This document shows, piece after piece, positions 33,076 through 42,304 of a stretch of DNA of 64,000 nt. Source of the DNA: Colimorpha_A sp045540115 (GTDB lineage Bacteria > Bacillota > Clostridia > Oscillospirales > CAG-272). Below the pieces are notes generated by a model. The model was not told the origin of the DNA, searched no databases, and saw only the letters and a program-made list of their open reading frames with translations. Position numbers and translations under genes: made by a program. Where the stretch lies: the NCBI GenBank assembly GCA_045540115.1, contig JAZQGR010000066.1:1-64000 (forward strand), given 5' to 3'. The first letter of the stretch is position 1. Each line of letters opens with the position of its first letter.

Positions 33076-33633
33076 ATGGTTACAGCCGGAGATTTCAGAA
33101 ACGGTCTTACCTTTGACATGGACGGAAATGTAATGCAGGTAGTTGAATTCCAGCACGTTAAGCCCGGAAAAGGCGCCGCTTTTGTCCGCACAAAGATCAA
33201 GAACGTAATTACAGGATCGGTTATTGAGAGAACCTTCTCTCCTACCGATAAGTTCGAGAACGCATACATCGAAAGAAAGGAAATGGAATACCTTTACAGC
33301 GATGGCGAGCTCTACTACTTCATGGATATCGAGACTTACGAGCAGACTCCCCTTGAGGCGTCCAAGCTCGACGATAACTTCCGTTTCGTTAAGGAAAATA
33401 TGACTTGTAAGATCCTTTCCTACAAGGGCAACGTATTCTCCGTTGAGCCCCCCACGTTTGTTGAGCTTGAGGTTACCGATACCGAGCCCGGATTCAAGGG
33501 AGATACCGCTACCGGTACAACCAAGCCCGCTACTCTTGAGACCGGTGCTACCGTTAAGGTTCCGCTCTTCATTGACATCGGAGACGTTCTTAAGATCGAT
33601 ACCCGCACGGGCGAATATATCGAGCGCGCATAA
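33076..33633 (+). CDS. efp: Elongation factor P
   Basis: The 185-residue protein has the three beta-barrel domains of EF-P. The tip loop is KPGKGAAF with Lys32 at the position modified in many bacteria; the GKG context is the common Clostridia form. Domains 2 and 3 show the NFRFV and GDVLKIDTRTGEYIERA patterns. It relieves ribosome stalling at polyproline. The start follows TGGAGG. The CD1247-type gene follows after a terminator. Confidence 0.97.
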   Translation: MVTAGDFRNGLTFDMDGNVMQVVEFQHVKPGKGAAFVRTKIKNVITGSVIERTFSPTDKFENAYIERKEMEYLYSDGELYYFMDIETYEQTPLEASKLDDNFRFVKENMTCKILSYKGNVFSVEPPTFVELEVTDTEPGFKGDTATGTTKPATLETGATVKVPLFIDIGDVLKIDTRTGEYIERA

Positions 33634-33642
33634 CTGAAATTT

Positions 33643-33676
33643 AAACGCCGATGGGAGCCCCTGTCGGCGTTTTTCT
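33643..33676 (+). terminator. Terminator of efp
   Basis: AACGCCGA and TCGGCGTT form the stem, followed by TTTTC. Confidence 0.8.
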
Positions 33677-33705
33677 GTAATTTTTTAATAATGGAGGAAA
33701 CTAAA

Positions 33706-34053
33706 GTGAACATTACCGAAAAGACCGCATATCTTAAGGGCCTGCTTGCAGGACTTAATATCGACGAGAGCAAGCCTGAGGGCAAGCTCCTGACTGCTAT
33801 CGTTGAAACTCTCGATGAGATGGCAAACGAAATCGCTGACCTTGGCGACGTAGCTGAGTACCTTGAGGACTATATAGACGAGGTCGACCACGATCTCGGA
33901 GACCTCGAGACCGAGTACTATGACATCTACGATGAAGATGACGACGACGATGACGATGATTACTGCTTCTGCGACGACTGCGACGAGGAGGACTGCACCG
34001 ACTGCATCCTTTGCGACGAGGACGACGAGGCAGAGACCGAGGACGAGGAATAA
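33706..34053 (+). CDS. CD1247 N-terminal-domain protein with acidic, Cys-rich tail
   Basis: The 115-residue protein begins with the CD1247-type domain (NITEKTAYLKGLLAGLNID...EGKLLTAIVETLDEM, residues 1-45), a helical segment found beside efp in many Clostridia. The second half is almost entirely acidic, with a run of Asp (about 78-85), then six cysteines in CFCDDC, CTDCILC form. The cysteines could bind metal; the usual member ends in a zinc ribbon. GTG 33706 follows GGAGG at 8 nt. The function of the family is unknown. Confidence 0.8.
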   Translation: MNITEKTAYLKGLLAGLNIDESKPEGKLLTAIVETLDEMANEIADLGDVAEYLEDYIDEVDHDLGDLETEYYDIYDEDDDDDDDDYCFCDDCDEEDCTDCILCDEDDEAETEDEE

Positions 34054-34071
34054 TCCTTAAAAGCAAACGCG

Positions 34072-34113
34072 CGCCCCTTACCGAAATGAATAATCGGCAA
34101 GGGGCGTTTTTTA
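34072..34113 (+). terminator. Terminator of the CD1247-type gene
   Basis: CGCCCCTTACCGA and TCGGCAAGGGGCG form a long stem, then TTTTTT. Confidence 0.85.
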
Positions 34114-34141
34114 AAACGTGAGATATCGGAGGTGCCGCATT

Positions 34142-35629
34142 GTGAGTACTGAAATACCGTCTGTATCTATCTGGACAAGACACAGCTACGATAAGATACG
34201 CGTCGAAACGAGAACACCCAAAAACGCAAAGACGAGCTATACGGCTTATCTTGCCAAAAACGAGACTTCGGGCGTGAATATTGCCCTCCGCTCAGAAGCG
34301 GACACGGAGCTCCTTAATTTCAAGGTGCTTTCGGGAGAGAACGAATACGTAAAGGTGGAAATATTCCACGTCGAAAAGATCCTGAAGCTGAAGGGAAAAT
34401 ATTGGACGGATCCTGCGTGTCCGCTCGGGCCTGACAAGTCCTTCCGCCTCGAAAAGAAAAAGACTATGGCTATCCTTGCCGACTTCAGGACGGACGTTAA
34501 CACCCCCGCAGGCGATTACGCCTACGAGCTCGGAGTGACAGACGAAAGGGGAGATATCGTTTGTAAGGTCGATATCACCGTTCACGTCTGGAATTTTGCG
34601 ATGCCGACCGCGCCGAGGTTTCAGACGGCGATGGGAAATCATTTCGGACAGCTTGAACACTACGAAATGCTCCTTGAACACAACCTGACACCCTATACGA
34701 TCCCGTACGATCTTCTCGATGAGCGCGCAGACAAATATTTGTCTGACCCGCGTGTGACGTCCTTTAAGATCCCGACGGATTTTGGCGATGAAAATATTAT
34801 AGAAAAGCTTACCGCTTACTATAATAAAATAAAGGAAAACCCCGAATGGCGGAGCAAGGCGTATTTTTACCCGATCGACGAGCCGTCGTCAGTCGAGGAG
34901 CTTGATCGCTTTGAAAACCGATGCAAAAAGCTCCGCGAGCTTTTCCCGGATATTAAAATCACGGTTCCTTACTATAAGGATCTTCAGATATCGCCCGACC
35001 TCGACCAGATCGACTTTATGAGCAGGTATATAGATCTCCATTGTCCGAAGCTTGCCCTCTGGGATGACGATCAGGTATATAACGAGGAACAGATCAAGAG
35101 GTATCCCTCCTTCGCATCCCGAATGAAGGCCTTGCAGGAAAAGGGTGATACCGTCTGGGCGTACGTTTGTAACTATCCTCTTGCTCCTTATCTCAACGTA
35201 AAGGTCGACGACGAGGGAATTGTCAGCCGCGTTCTTTTCTGGCAGTTCTACCAAAGAGATATAGACGGCTTCCTTTACTGGCAATCCTCGTGGTACGGCG
35301 CGCTCGGAAACGGTGAAAACCCTTGGGATAGCGTAGACACCTTCCGTAACGGCATTTACGGCGACGGAATACTCATTTACACGGGTACGGGAGCAGGGCT
35401 TCCGAGAAGCACGCCGATTGCTTCCATACGCTTGAAGATCATGCGTGACGGCCTTGCGGATATCGAGCTTCTTTATATGGCTGAGGAGCTCTTCGGCCGT
35501 GAATGGGTGGATAAAAGAGTGAACAAGGTGACAAAGACGCTTAAAAGCGTTGACGTTTCGTCCGACAAATTTGCCGCCATTCGCGTTGAGATCGGTAACG
35601 CGATAGAATCCGCACTCAACAAAAAATAA
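34142..35629 (+). CDS. GH123/DUF4091-like protein, paralogue 1 (no signal peptide)
   Basis: The first of four tandem relatives has 495 residues. An N-terminal beta domain (about 1-150) precedes a TIM-barrel-type catalytic domain of DUF4091/GH123 type. The Asp246-Glu247 pair in YPIDEPS matches the Asp-Glu dyad of the GH123 N-acetylgalactosaminidases, which work by substrate assistance. Unlike the other three it has no lipoprotein signal: the GTG at 34142, placed 7 nt after GGAGGTG, starts directly at the beta domain. It should therefore be cytoplasmic. A likely role is the removal of terminal GalNAc-type residues from imported oligosaccharides. Confidence 0.78.
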   Translation: MSTEIPSVSIWTRHSYDKIRVETRTPKNAKTSYTAYLAKNETSGVNIALRSEADTELLNFKVLSGENEYVKVEIFHVEKILKLKGKYWTDPACPLGPDKSFRLEKKKTMAILADFRTDVNTPAGDYAYELGVTDERGDIVCKVDITVHVWNFAMPTAPRFQTAMGNHFGQLEHYEMLLEHNLTPYTIPYDLLDERADKYLSDPRVTSFKIPTDFGDENIIEKLTAYYNKIKENPEWRSKAYFYPIDEPSSVEELDRFENRCKKLRELFPDIKITVPYYKDLQISPDLDQIDFMSRYIDLHCPKLALWDDDQVYNEEQIKRYPSFASRMKALQEKGDTVWAYVCNYPLAPYLNVKVDDEGIVSRVLFWQFYQRDIDGFLYWQSSWYGALGNGENPWDSVDTFRNGIYGDGILIYTGTGAGLPRSTPIASIRLKIMRDGLADIELLYMAEELFGREWVDKRVNKVTKTLKSVDVSSDKFAAIRVEIGNAIESALNKK

Positions 35630-35648
35630 CTACTTTCAGGAGATAATT

Positions 35649-37220
35649 ATGAAAAAAATAATCAGCGCACTTCTTTCAATCATAATGATCGCGACGGTTT
35701 TCGCATCCTGCGACAAAAAGGAGCCGACAGACAAAAAACCGAGCACGTCAGGTGACGGCGAAACTCTCGTTATGTGGACTGCACACAGCTACGATAAGCT
35801 CCGTACCGAAATGAAAGCTCCCGCAAATCCTCAGACCGAGTACACCGTTTCGCTCGCTAAAAATGAGACCGAAAGCGCGAACATCGGTATCCGTACAAAT
35901 TTCGATACCAAGCTTCTTAATTTCAAGCTTCTTTCGGGTGATAACGAGCATATCGAAGTTGAGATCTTCCACGTTATGGAGATCCTTAAGTCCAAGCGTA
36001 AGCAGTGGACCGATCCCACAGCTCCCCTCGGCCCCGGCAAGCGCTTCAAGATAAATAAGGACGAGACGATGGCGATCCTTGTCGACTTCAAGACTACCGC
36101 CGACACCCCCGCAGGCGACTACGTTTATGAGTTCGGTGTAACCGACTCGAAGGGCGTTGTCCTCAACAAGGTCAAGATCACGGTTCACGTCTGGAATTTC
36201 GCTATGCCGGAGGGACACAAGTTCCAAAGCGCTGTCGGTAATCACCGCGAAAACTACGAAATGCTTCTCGAGCATAATCTGAGCGGCTACGATCTGCCCT
36301 GCGATATCCTCGATCCCGAGGCTGATGCATATATGTCCGATCCTCGCGTGACCTCCTTCAGAATCCCGCTCGACTACGGCAGAGAGGACAACATCGAAAG
36401 AGCAACCGCTTATTACAATAAGATCAAGGAAAACCCTGTATGGCTTGCCAAGGCATACTTCTATCCGATCGACGAACCGTCGGACGCCGAGGCACTTGAA
36501 AAGTTCGAAGCTCGTTGCAAGGAGCTCCGCCAGCTCTTCCCCGAGGTAAAGATCACGGTTCCTTATTACAAGAACCTTCAGATAACCCCCGAGCTCGACC
36601 AGATCGACTTCATGGATAAATACATTGATCTCCATTGCCCGAAGCTCGCGCTCTGGAACGAGGATCAGATATACGATGACTATCAGATGACAAAATATCC
36701 GACCTTCGACGAAAGAATGGAGGCGCTTCAGGCAAAGGGCGAGACCGTTTGGGCTTACGTTTGTAACTATCCCGAAGCACCCTTCCTTAACGTTAAGGTC
36801 GATGATGAGGGAATCGTTTCCCGAGTTCTATTCTGGCAGTTCTATCAGAGAAGCATAGAAGGCTTCCTATACTGGCATTCCTCCTATTACGCTATGCTCG
36901 GTAACGGCGGAAATCCGTGGGGCAGTGTTGACACCTTCCAGAACGGCATCTACGGCGACGGAATCCTCATTTACACCGGTACCGGTGCAGGACTTGGACA
37001 GAATACACCTGTCGCTTCTATCCGTCTGAAGATAATTCGCGACGGTATCGACGATATCGAGCTTCTCTATATGGCAGAGGAGCTGTTCGGACGCGAGTGG
37101 GTTGACGAGAGAGCCGATAAGGTCTCGAAGTCGCTTACCACCGTCGACGTAACAAGCGATCAGTTTGCCGCCCTCCGTATAGAGATCGGCAACGCCATCG
37201 AAAAAGAGCTCAACAAATAA
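35649..37220 (+). CDS. GH123/DUF4091-like lipoprotein, paralogue 2
   Basis: This 523-residue paralogue has a lipobox (FASC, Cys20) followed by a Lys/Thr/Pro linker, then the same two domains. The dyad is Asp275-Glu276 in YPIDEPS. It should be lipid-anchored outside the membrane. It begins 19 nt after paralogue 1 and ends in a terminator (37230), so the first two are probably cotranscribed. The N-acetylgalactosaminidase activity is inferred from the family motif. Confidence 0.78.
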   Translation: MKKIISALLSIIMIATVFASCDKKEPTDKKPSTSGDGETLVMWTAHSYDKLRTEMKAPANPQTEYTVSLAKNETESANIGIRTNFDTKLLNFKLLSGDNEHIEVEIFHVMEILKSKRKQWTDPTAPLGPGKRFKINKDETMAILVDFKTTADTPAGDYVYEFGVTDSKGVVLNKVKITVHVWNFAMPEGHKFQSAVGNHRENYEMLLEHNLSGYDLPCDILDPEADAYMSDPRVTSFRIPLDYGREDNIERATAYYNKIKENPVWLAKAYFYPIDEPSDAEALEKFEARCKELRQLFPEVKITVPYYKNLQITPELDQIDFMDKYIDLHCPKLALWNEDQIYDDYQMTKYPTFDERMEALQAKGETVWAYVCNYPEAPFLNVKVDDEGIVSRVLFWQFYQRSIEGFLYWHSSYYAMLGNGGNPWGSVDTFQNGIYGDGILIYTGTGAGLGQNTPVASIRLKIIRDGIDDIELLYMAEELFGREWVDERADKVSKSLTTVDVTSDQFAALRIEIGNAIEKELNK

Positions 37221-37229
37221 TCTGACCGT

Positions 37230-37257
37230 GCGGGCGGATTTATCCGCCCGCCTTTTT
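37230..37257 (+). terminator. Terminator after GH123-like paralogue 2
   Basis: GCGGGCGGA-TTTA-TCCGCCCGC followed by CTTTTTG. Confidence 0.8.
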
Positions 37258-37289
37258 GAACTAAAGCTATGACGCTTTCAGGAGAAACT

Positions 37290-38846
37290 ATGAAAAAAAT
37301 ACTCAGTACGATTTTAGCAACGTTGACGCTTATGCCCGCTTTTGTCTCCTGTTCAGGTGGCGGCGGAGTCGAAAATCAGCCGAAGGAGCCGACGATTTCT
37401 ATGTGGGCAGGACACGGTTACGATAAACTCCGCGAGGAGATGAGTATGCCCGACGATGCAAGCACGGATCATATCGTATATATCGCAAAGAACGAGAGCG
37501 AGGCGGCAAATATCGCGCTCCGCTCCGACGCTGATACCGAGCTTCTTAATTTCAAGGTCGTTTCGGGAAATAACGAGCACGTTTCGGTTTCCGTATATCA
37601 CGCAAGACCTGTTCTGAAGCTGAAAAGAAAGGTATATACCGATCCGCTGGCGCCTCTCGGTGCAGGCTCTCGTTTCAAGCTTGAAGCCGATAAAACAATG
37701 GCGATCCTCGTTGATTTCAAGACGACGGCAGAAACTCCCGCGGGCGATTATCTTTATGAGTTTGCGGTGACTGACTCGAAGGGTAACGTTCTGAATAAGG
37801 TGAAGATAACCCTTCACGTATGGAATTTCGCAATGCCCGAGGACGTTACCTTCCAGACCTCGATAGGCGGAAATATTCATAAGACGCTTTACGATCTGCT
37901 CCTTGAGCATAATATGTGCGAGCGTCAGCTCCCCTACGATATTCTCGATCCGCGCGCCGACGAATATATGTCGAACCCGCGCGTGACCGCCTTCAGGATC
38001 CCCTTCTGGGACGGTAACACCTCCGATGAAAAGCTTGTCGAGTATTATAATAAGCTTAAGACGAACCCCGTTTGGTTCGAAAAGGCATTCTTCTATCCCG
38101 TCGACGAGCCGTCGACTCCCGAAGCGGCAAAGAAGCTGACCGATTACTGTGTTCACTTAAGCGAGCTTTGCCCCGGCATCAGAATAACCTCCCCCTATTA
38201 TAAGAACGTACAGATGACTCCCGAGCTCGACCAGATCGACTATATGGATCAGTATATGGATCTTCATTGTCCCAAGCTTTCAAACTGGGACGACGACACT
38301 ATATACAGTGCCGAGCAGAAGGAAAGATACCCCTCCTTCGCTGACAGAATGACGGCAATGCAGGAGAAGGGCGAGACGGTATGGACATACGTTTGCAACT
38401 ATCCGCTCGCGCCTTACCTTAACGTAAAGGTCGATGATGAGGGACTTGGAAGCCGCGTTCTTTTCTGGCAGATGTATCAGAGAAATATCGAGGGCTTCCT
38501 ATATTGGAACAGCTGTTACTATTCAAGGCTTCCCAATAACGACCCGTGGTCGAGCGTAGATACCTTCGGAAACGGTATCTACGGCGACGGAATCCTCGTT
38601 TATCCCGGTGCCGAGATCGGCGCTCCCGGAACATATCTTCCGTCGATCAGACTCAAGATAATGCGCGACGGTATCGAGGATATAGAGCTGCTTTATCTTG
38701 CGGAGAATATGTTCGGACGCGAGTGGGTTGACGAGAGGGCAAACAAGGTTTCGAAGTCGCTTACCACCGTCGACGTAACGAGTGACGAGCTCGCCGCCCT
38801 CCGTATAGAGATCGGCAACGCTATCGAAAAAGAAATGAATAAATAA
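37290..38846 (+). CDS. GH123/DUF4091-like lipoprotein, paralogue 3
   Basis: The 518-residue paralogue has a lipobox (FVSC, near Cys20), a Gly-rich linker, and the dyad Asp272-Glu273 in YPVDEPS. ATG 37290 follows AGGAG; the upstream in-frame ATG (37269) is discarded. It is the most divergent of the lipoprotein copies in the middle loops (for example TSIGGNIHKTLYDLL for the usual SAVGNH), but its last 40 codons are nearly identical to those of copies 2 and 4. Confidence 0.78.
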   Translation: MKKILSTILATLTLMPAFVSCSGGGGVENQPKEPTISMWAGHGYDKLREEMSMPDDASTDHIVYIAKNESEAANIALRSDADTELLNFKVVSGNNEHVSVSVYHARPVLKLKRKVYTDPLAPLGAGSRFKLEADKTMAILVDFKTTAETPAGDYLYEFAVTDSKGNVLNKVKITLHVWNFAMPEDVTFQTSIGGNIHKTLYDLLLEHNMCERQLPYDILDPRADEYMSNPRVTAFRIPFWDGNTSDEKLVEYYNKLKTNPVWFEKAFFYPVDEPSTPEAAKKLTDYCVHLSELCPGIRITSPYYKNVQMTPELDQIDYMDQYMDLHCPKLSNWDDDTIYSAEQKERYPSFADRMTAMQEKGETVWTYVCNYPLAPYLNVKVDDEGLGSRVLFWQMYQRNIEGFLYWNSCYYSRLPNNDPWSSVDTFGNGIYGDGILVYPGAEIGAPGTYLPSIRLKIMRDGIEDIELLYLAENMFGREWVDERANKVSKSLTTVDVTSDELAALRIEIGNAIEKEMNK

Positions 38847-38882
38847 AGGCTTTGAATCTATTCAAACGAAAGGAGATATACA

Positions 38883-40481
38883 GTGAAAAGATTATTATCA
38901 GCATTATTTGTAGTGACTATGTTAATTACTCTGCTTGCCTCCTGCGATAAAAAGGAACCGGAAAAGAAAGAGGATCCGGCTCCTGACGTTCATGCCGTTT
39001 CCGTCTGGGTTGCTCACGGCTTTGATAAGCTTCGAACCGAGTCGACAGCGCCTGAAAACGCTAAGACCGAGCATACGGTTTACGTCGCGAAAAACGAAAG
39101 CGAGGGCGTTCATATCGGAATACGCTCTGATTCTCATACGGGACTTAGCCGTTTCGTGATGCTTTCGGGCGAAAATGAGAATATCAGCTGCAGCTATTAT
39201 CAGGTTAAGGAGATCCTGAACCTCGATGGCAAGCAGTGGACGGATCCTCTTGCTCAGATTGATCCGAACAAGCGATTCAGACTTACAAAGGACGAGACGA
39301 TGGCGGTCTACGTTGACTTTAAGACAACGTCACAGACGCCGGCAGGAGAGTACGATTACGAATTTGCTCTTATCGATTCAAATAACAACGTTATGGGAAG
39401 GGCGAAGATAACGGTTCACGTCTGGGATTTTGCTATGCCGAAGGAGCTGACTTTCCAAAGTGCGGTAGGAAATACTTCTTCAAATAAAATATTCCCCGAG
39501 GATGTCCACTACGAAATGCTTCTTGAGCATAACCTCAGCGGCTACCGCCTGCCGGTCGACATCCTCTCCGACGAGGCAGATGAATATATGTCAAACCCGC
39601 GTGTGACCTCGTTCGAAGTGCCCGTTCCGAAAAATAAGGATAACACGATCGACACGGAAAAGATCCGTGCTTACCGCGATAAGCTGATAACAGATCCCGT
39701 GTGGCTGGAAAAAGCGTATTTTTATCCGATTGATGAGCCGTCCGATCTGAAAAAGCTTGGAGAATTTGAAAACATTTGCAAGCAGCTTCGCGAGCTGTGC
39801 CCCGAAATTAAGATTACTGTCCCTTATTATAAGAACGTTCAGGTAACTCCCGAGCTCGACCAGATTGATTTCATGGATCAGTACGTTGACCTCCATTGTC
39901 CGAAGCTCGCAAGCTGGAATGACGACGTTATTTACAGCGAGGAGCAGAAGGCGAAGTACCCTTCGTTCGCAGAGCGAATGAAGGCTCTTCAGAAGAAGGA
40001 TGAAACAGTCTGGACATACGTTTGTAACTATCCGCTCGCGCCTTATCTTAACGTTAAGGTCAATGATGAAGGAATTGTCAGCCGTGTTCTCTTCTGGCAG
40101 TTCTATCAGAGAGATATAGAGGGCTTCCTGTATTGGCATTCGTCGTACTATTCACAGCTCGGTAACGGCGGAGATCCGTGGAAGAGCGTCGATACCTTCG
40201 GAAACGGCATCTACGGAGACGGAATCCTGCTCTACACAGGCAACGGTATAGGTCTTCCAAAAACAACTCCGGTTCCGTCGATCAGACTCAAGATAATCCG
40301 CGACGGCATCGACGATATTGAGCTTCTCTATATGGCAGAGGAGCTGTTCGGACGCGAATGGGTTGACGAAAGAGCAAATAAGGTTTCTAAGTCGCTCACG
40401 ACCGTCGACGTAACGAGTGACGAGCTTGCCGCCCTCCGTATAGAGATCGGCAACGCTATCGAAAAAGAGCTGAATAAATAA
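38883..40481 (+). CDS. GH123/DUF4091-like lipoprotein, paralogue 4
   Basis: The 532-residue paralogue uses a GTG start behind AAAGGAG. It has a lipobox (LASC, near Cys21), a Lys/Glu-rich linker, the dyad Asp284-Glu285 in YPIDEPS, and a longer middle loop (SSNKIFPEDV, PKNKDNTID). Its C-terminal residues match paralogues 2 and 3 closely. The four genes together make an array of related enzymes probably tuned to different host or dietary GalNAc-containing glycans. Confidence 0.78.
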   Translation: MKRLLSALFVVTMLITLLASCDKKEPEKKEDPAPDVHAVSVWVAHGFDKLRTESTAPENAKTEHTVYVAKNESEGVHIGIRSDSHTGLSRFVMLSGENENISCSYYQVKEILNLDGKQWTDPLAQIDPNKRFRLTKDETMAVYVDFKTTSQTPAGEYDYEFALIDSNNNVMGRAKITVHVWDFAMPKELTFQSAVGNTSSNKIFPEDVHYEMLLEHNLSGYRLPVDILSDEADEYMSNPRVTSFEVPVPKNKDNTIDTEKIRAYRDKLITDPVWLEKAYFYPIDEPSDLKKLGEFENICKQLRELCPEIKITVPYYKNVQVTPELDQIDFMDQYVDLHCPKLASWNDDVIYSEEQKAKYPSFAERMKALQKKDETVWTYVCNYPLAPYLNVKVNDEGIVSRVLFWQFYQRDIEGFLYWHSSYYSQLGNGGDPWKSVDTFGNGIYGDGILLYTGNGIGLPKTTPVPSIRLKIIRDGIDDIELLYMAEELFGREWVDERANKVSKSLTTVDVTSDELAALRIEIGNAIEKELNK

Positions 40482-40490
40482 TCAAGCCGT

Positions 40491-40515
40491 GCGGGCGGAG
40501 CGATCCGCCCGTATT
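40491..40515 (+). terminator. Probable terminator after GH123-like paralogue 4
   Basis: GCGGGCGGA-GCGA-TCCGCCCGT then ATTATGTT. It is related to the hairpin at 37230 but has a poor U tract. Confidence 0.5.
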
Positions 40516-40587
40516 ATGTTCACTCTATTGTAAACTTCAGGATGCTTGACGACCATACGAACAATGTGGCGAAGCGTTTGAACGCCC

Positions 40588-40706
40588 TTGTAGGGGCGAC
40601 CCTTGGGAACCCCCAAAGCTCATTTTATTCGCTTCGGGGAACCCCGATATTGGTCTCCCGTTTGTAAGTGGTGCAAATTGCGGGCGACCATTGGTCGCCC
40701 CTACAA
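40588..40706. repeat. 119-bp MITE-like element with 14-bp inverted ends
   Basis: TTGTAGGGGCGACC (40588-40601) and GGTCGCCCCTACAA (40693-40706) are perfect inverted ends. Inside is the 40-bp segment 40606-40645 that is also present, inverted, at 23771-23810. The rest of the gap before malQ shows a GCGAAG word and no gene. Confidence 0.72.
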
Positions 40707-40811
40707 TGTAATTTCAAGCGTTATCGTATGGGTGACCACGTTTCATCCCCGCCATACAAATAACATGGCGAAGAATCTACGCAAATTTCAATTCCCAAGG
40801 AGATTCCCAAT

Positions 40812-42299
40812 ATGGGCAACCTGAAAAACTTTGGCTTCAAGCACAAGGCGGGCATACTTATGCCGATAAGCTCACTTCCGAATAAATACGGAATCGGCTC
40901 CTTCGGCTTCGAAGCGTACAAATTCATCGATTTTCTCACCGAAACAGGTCACAAATGCTGGCAGGTGCTTCCGCTAAACCCGACCTCGTACGGCGATAGC
41001 CCCTATCAGTCGCCCGCGTCGGGCGCGGGAAACCCGTATTTTATCGATCTTGAAACGCTTTTTTCAAAAGGGCTTTTGACAAAGGATGAGCTTTCGGATC
41101 AGAAAAACTCCGACAAAAAGGTCAATTACGGTTGGCTGTTTGAAAATCGCTATAAGGCGCTCAGATCGGCATTTTCCCGCTTCGAGCCGAACGCTGATTA
41201 CCGCGCGTTTTTGCGCAAAAGCGCCGATTGGGTAGAGAGCTACGCGCTCTTTATGGCGCTGAAGGTCAAAAACAATTATGCCTCGTGGACTAATTGGGAG
41301 GAAAACGAGCGCGATTACAGATCCGCGCTTGAAAACGCCGCGCTTTACGAGGGCGAAATGGCGTTCTGGAGATGGGTGCAGTACGAATTTGACTCTCAGT
41401 GGCAGGCCTTACGTGCCTACGCAAGAAAAAACGGCGTGAAGATTATCGGCGATATGCCGATATACGTCGCGCACGACAGCGTCGACGTCTGGGCGTCAAG
41501 AGAGCAGTTTTTGCTCGACGAGAATTATAACCCGACGCTCGTAGCGGGAGTTCCGCCCGATGCCTTCTCCGAGAGCGGTCAGCTCTGGGGAAATCCCATT
41601 TATAATTGGGAGAAAATGAAAAACGAGGGCTTTACGTGGTGGCTTGACCGTATCGGCAGAGCCTTTAAGCTCTACGATATCGTCCGGATCGACCATTTCC
41701 GCGGCTTCGCGGGCTATTATACGATCCCGTTCGGCGACGAAACGGCGGTGAACGGATGGTGGAACGATGCGCCCGGACAGGAGCTTTTCGATGCGGTGAA
41801 CGAGAGATTTCCGAACGCAAAGATAATCGCGGAGGACCTCGGCGTAATAACCGATGACGTAAAAAAGCTTCTTAACGATAACGGTTTCCCCGGAATGAAG
41901 ATGCTCCCGTTCGCCTTCTTCGACGAGAACAGCGACTATATCCCGCGCAATTATAAGACCGATAACTGCGTCGTTTATACCTCGTCGCACGACAGCGACT
42001 GCGCAAGAAGCTGGGTGAATAACCTCCCGAAATACGCGGCGGCGATCTTTAACCGTGAGCGAAAAAGGATCAAGGGCGAAAGTAACGTTTACAGCGTGAT
42101 ACGACTTGCCTTTGAAAGCAAGGCGAACCTCGCCGTCGTTCAGATGCAGGATTATCTATGCCTGAATAACGAGGAAGGGCGAATGAATATGCCCTCCACC
42201 GCCTCGGGTAACTGGGGCTGGCGAATGTCGCCGCGATATAATACGAAAGCGCTCCGCGAAAAGGTGTCGGCAATGACGAAGGAGACGAAGAGAAGATAA
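40812..42299 (+). CDS. malQ: 4-alpha-glucanotransferase
   Basis: The 495-residue GH77 amylomaltase has catalytic Asp294 in RIDHFRGF, Glu341 in AEDLG and Asp394 in SHDSD, at the spacing of characterised enzymes. PLNPTSYGDSPYQSPSAxxGNPYFIDL-type sequence near 55-80 is the usual start. It rearranges maltodextrins for use by the cell. ATG 40812 follows AAGGAG. Its nearest strong terminator is at 42362. No other malto-oligosaccharide gene is adjacent. Confidence 0.96.
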   Translation: MGNLKNFGFKHKAGILMPISSLPNKYGIGSFGFEAYKFIDFLTETGHKCWQVLPLNPTSYGDSPYQSPASGAGNPYFIDLETLFSKGLLTKDELSDQKNSDKKVNYGWLFENRYKALRSAFSRFEPNADYRAFLRKSADWVESYALFMALKVKNNYASWTNWEENERDYRSALENAALYEGEMAFWRWVQYEFDSQWQALRAYARKNGVKIIGDMPIYVAHDSVDVWASREQFLLDENYNPTLVAGVPPDAFSESGQLWGNPIYNWEKMKNEGFTWWLDRIGRAFKLYDIVRIDHFRGFAGYYTIPFGDETAVNGWWNDAPGQELFDAVNERFPNAKIIAEDLGVITDDVKKLLNDNGFPGMKMLPFAFFDENSDYIPRNYKTDNCVVYTSSHDSDCARSWVNNLPKYAAAIFNRERKRIKGESNVYSVIRLAFESKANLAVVQMQDYLCLNNEEGRMNMPSTASGNWGWRMSPRYNTKALREKVSAMTKETKRR

Positions 42300-42304
42300 A
42301 AAAC

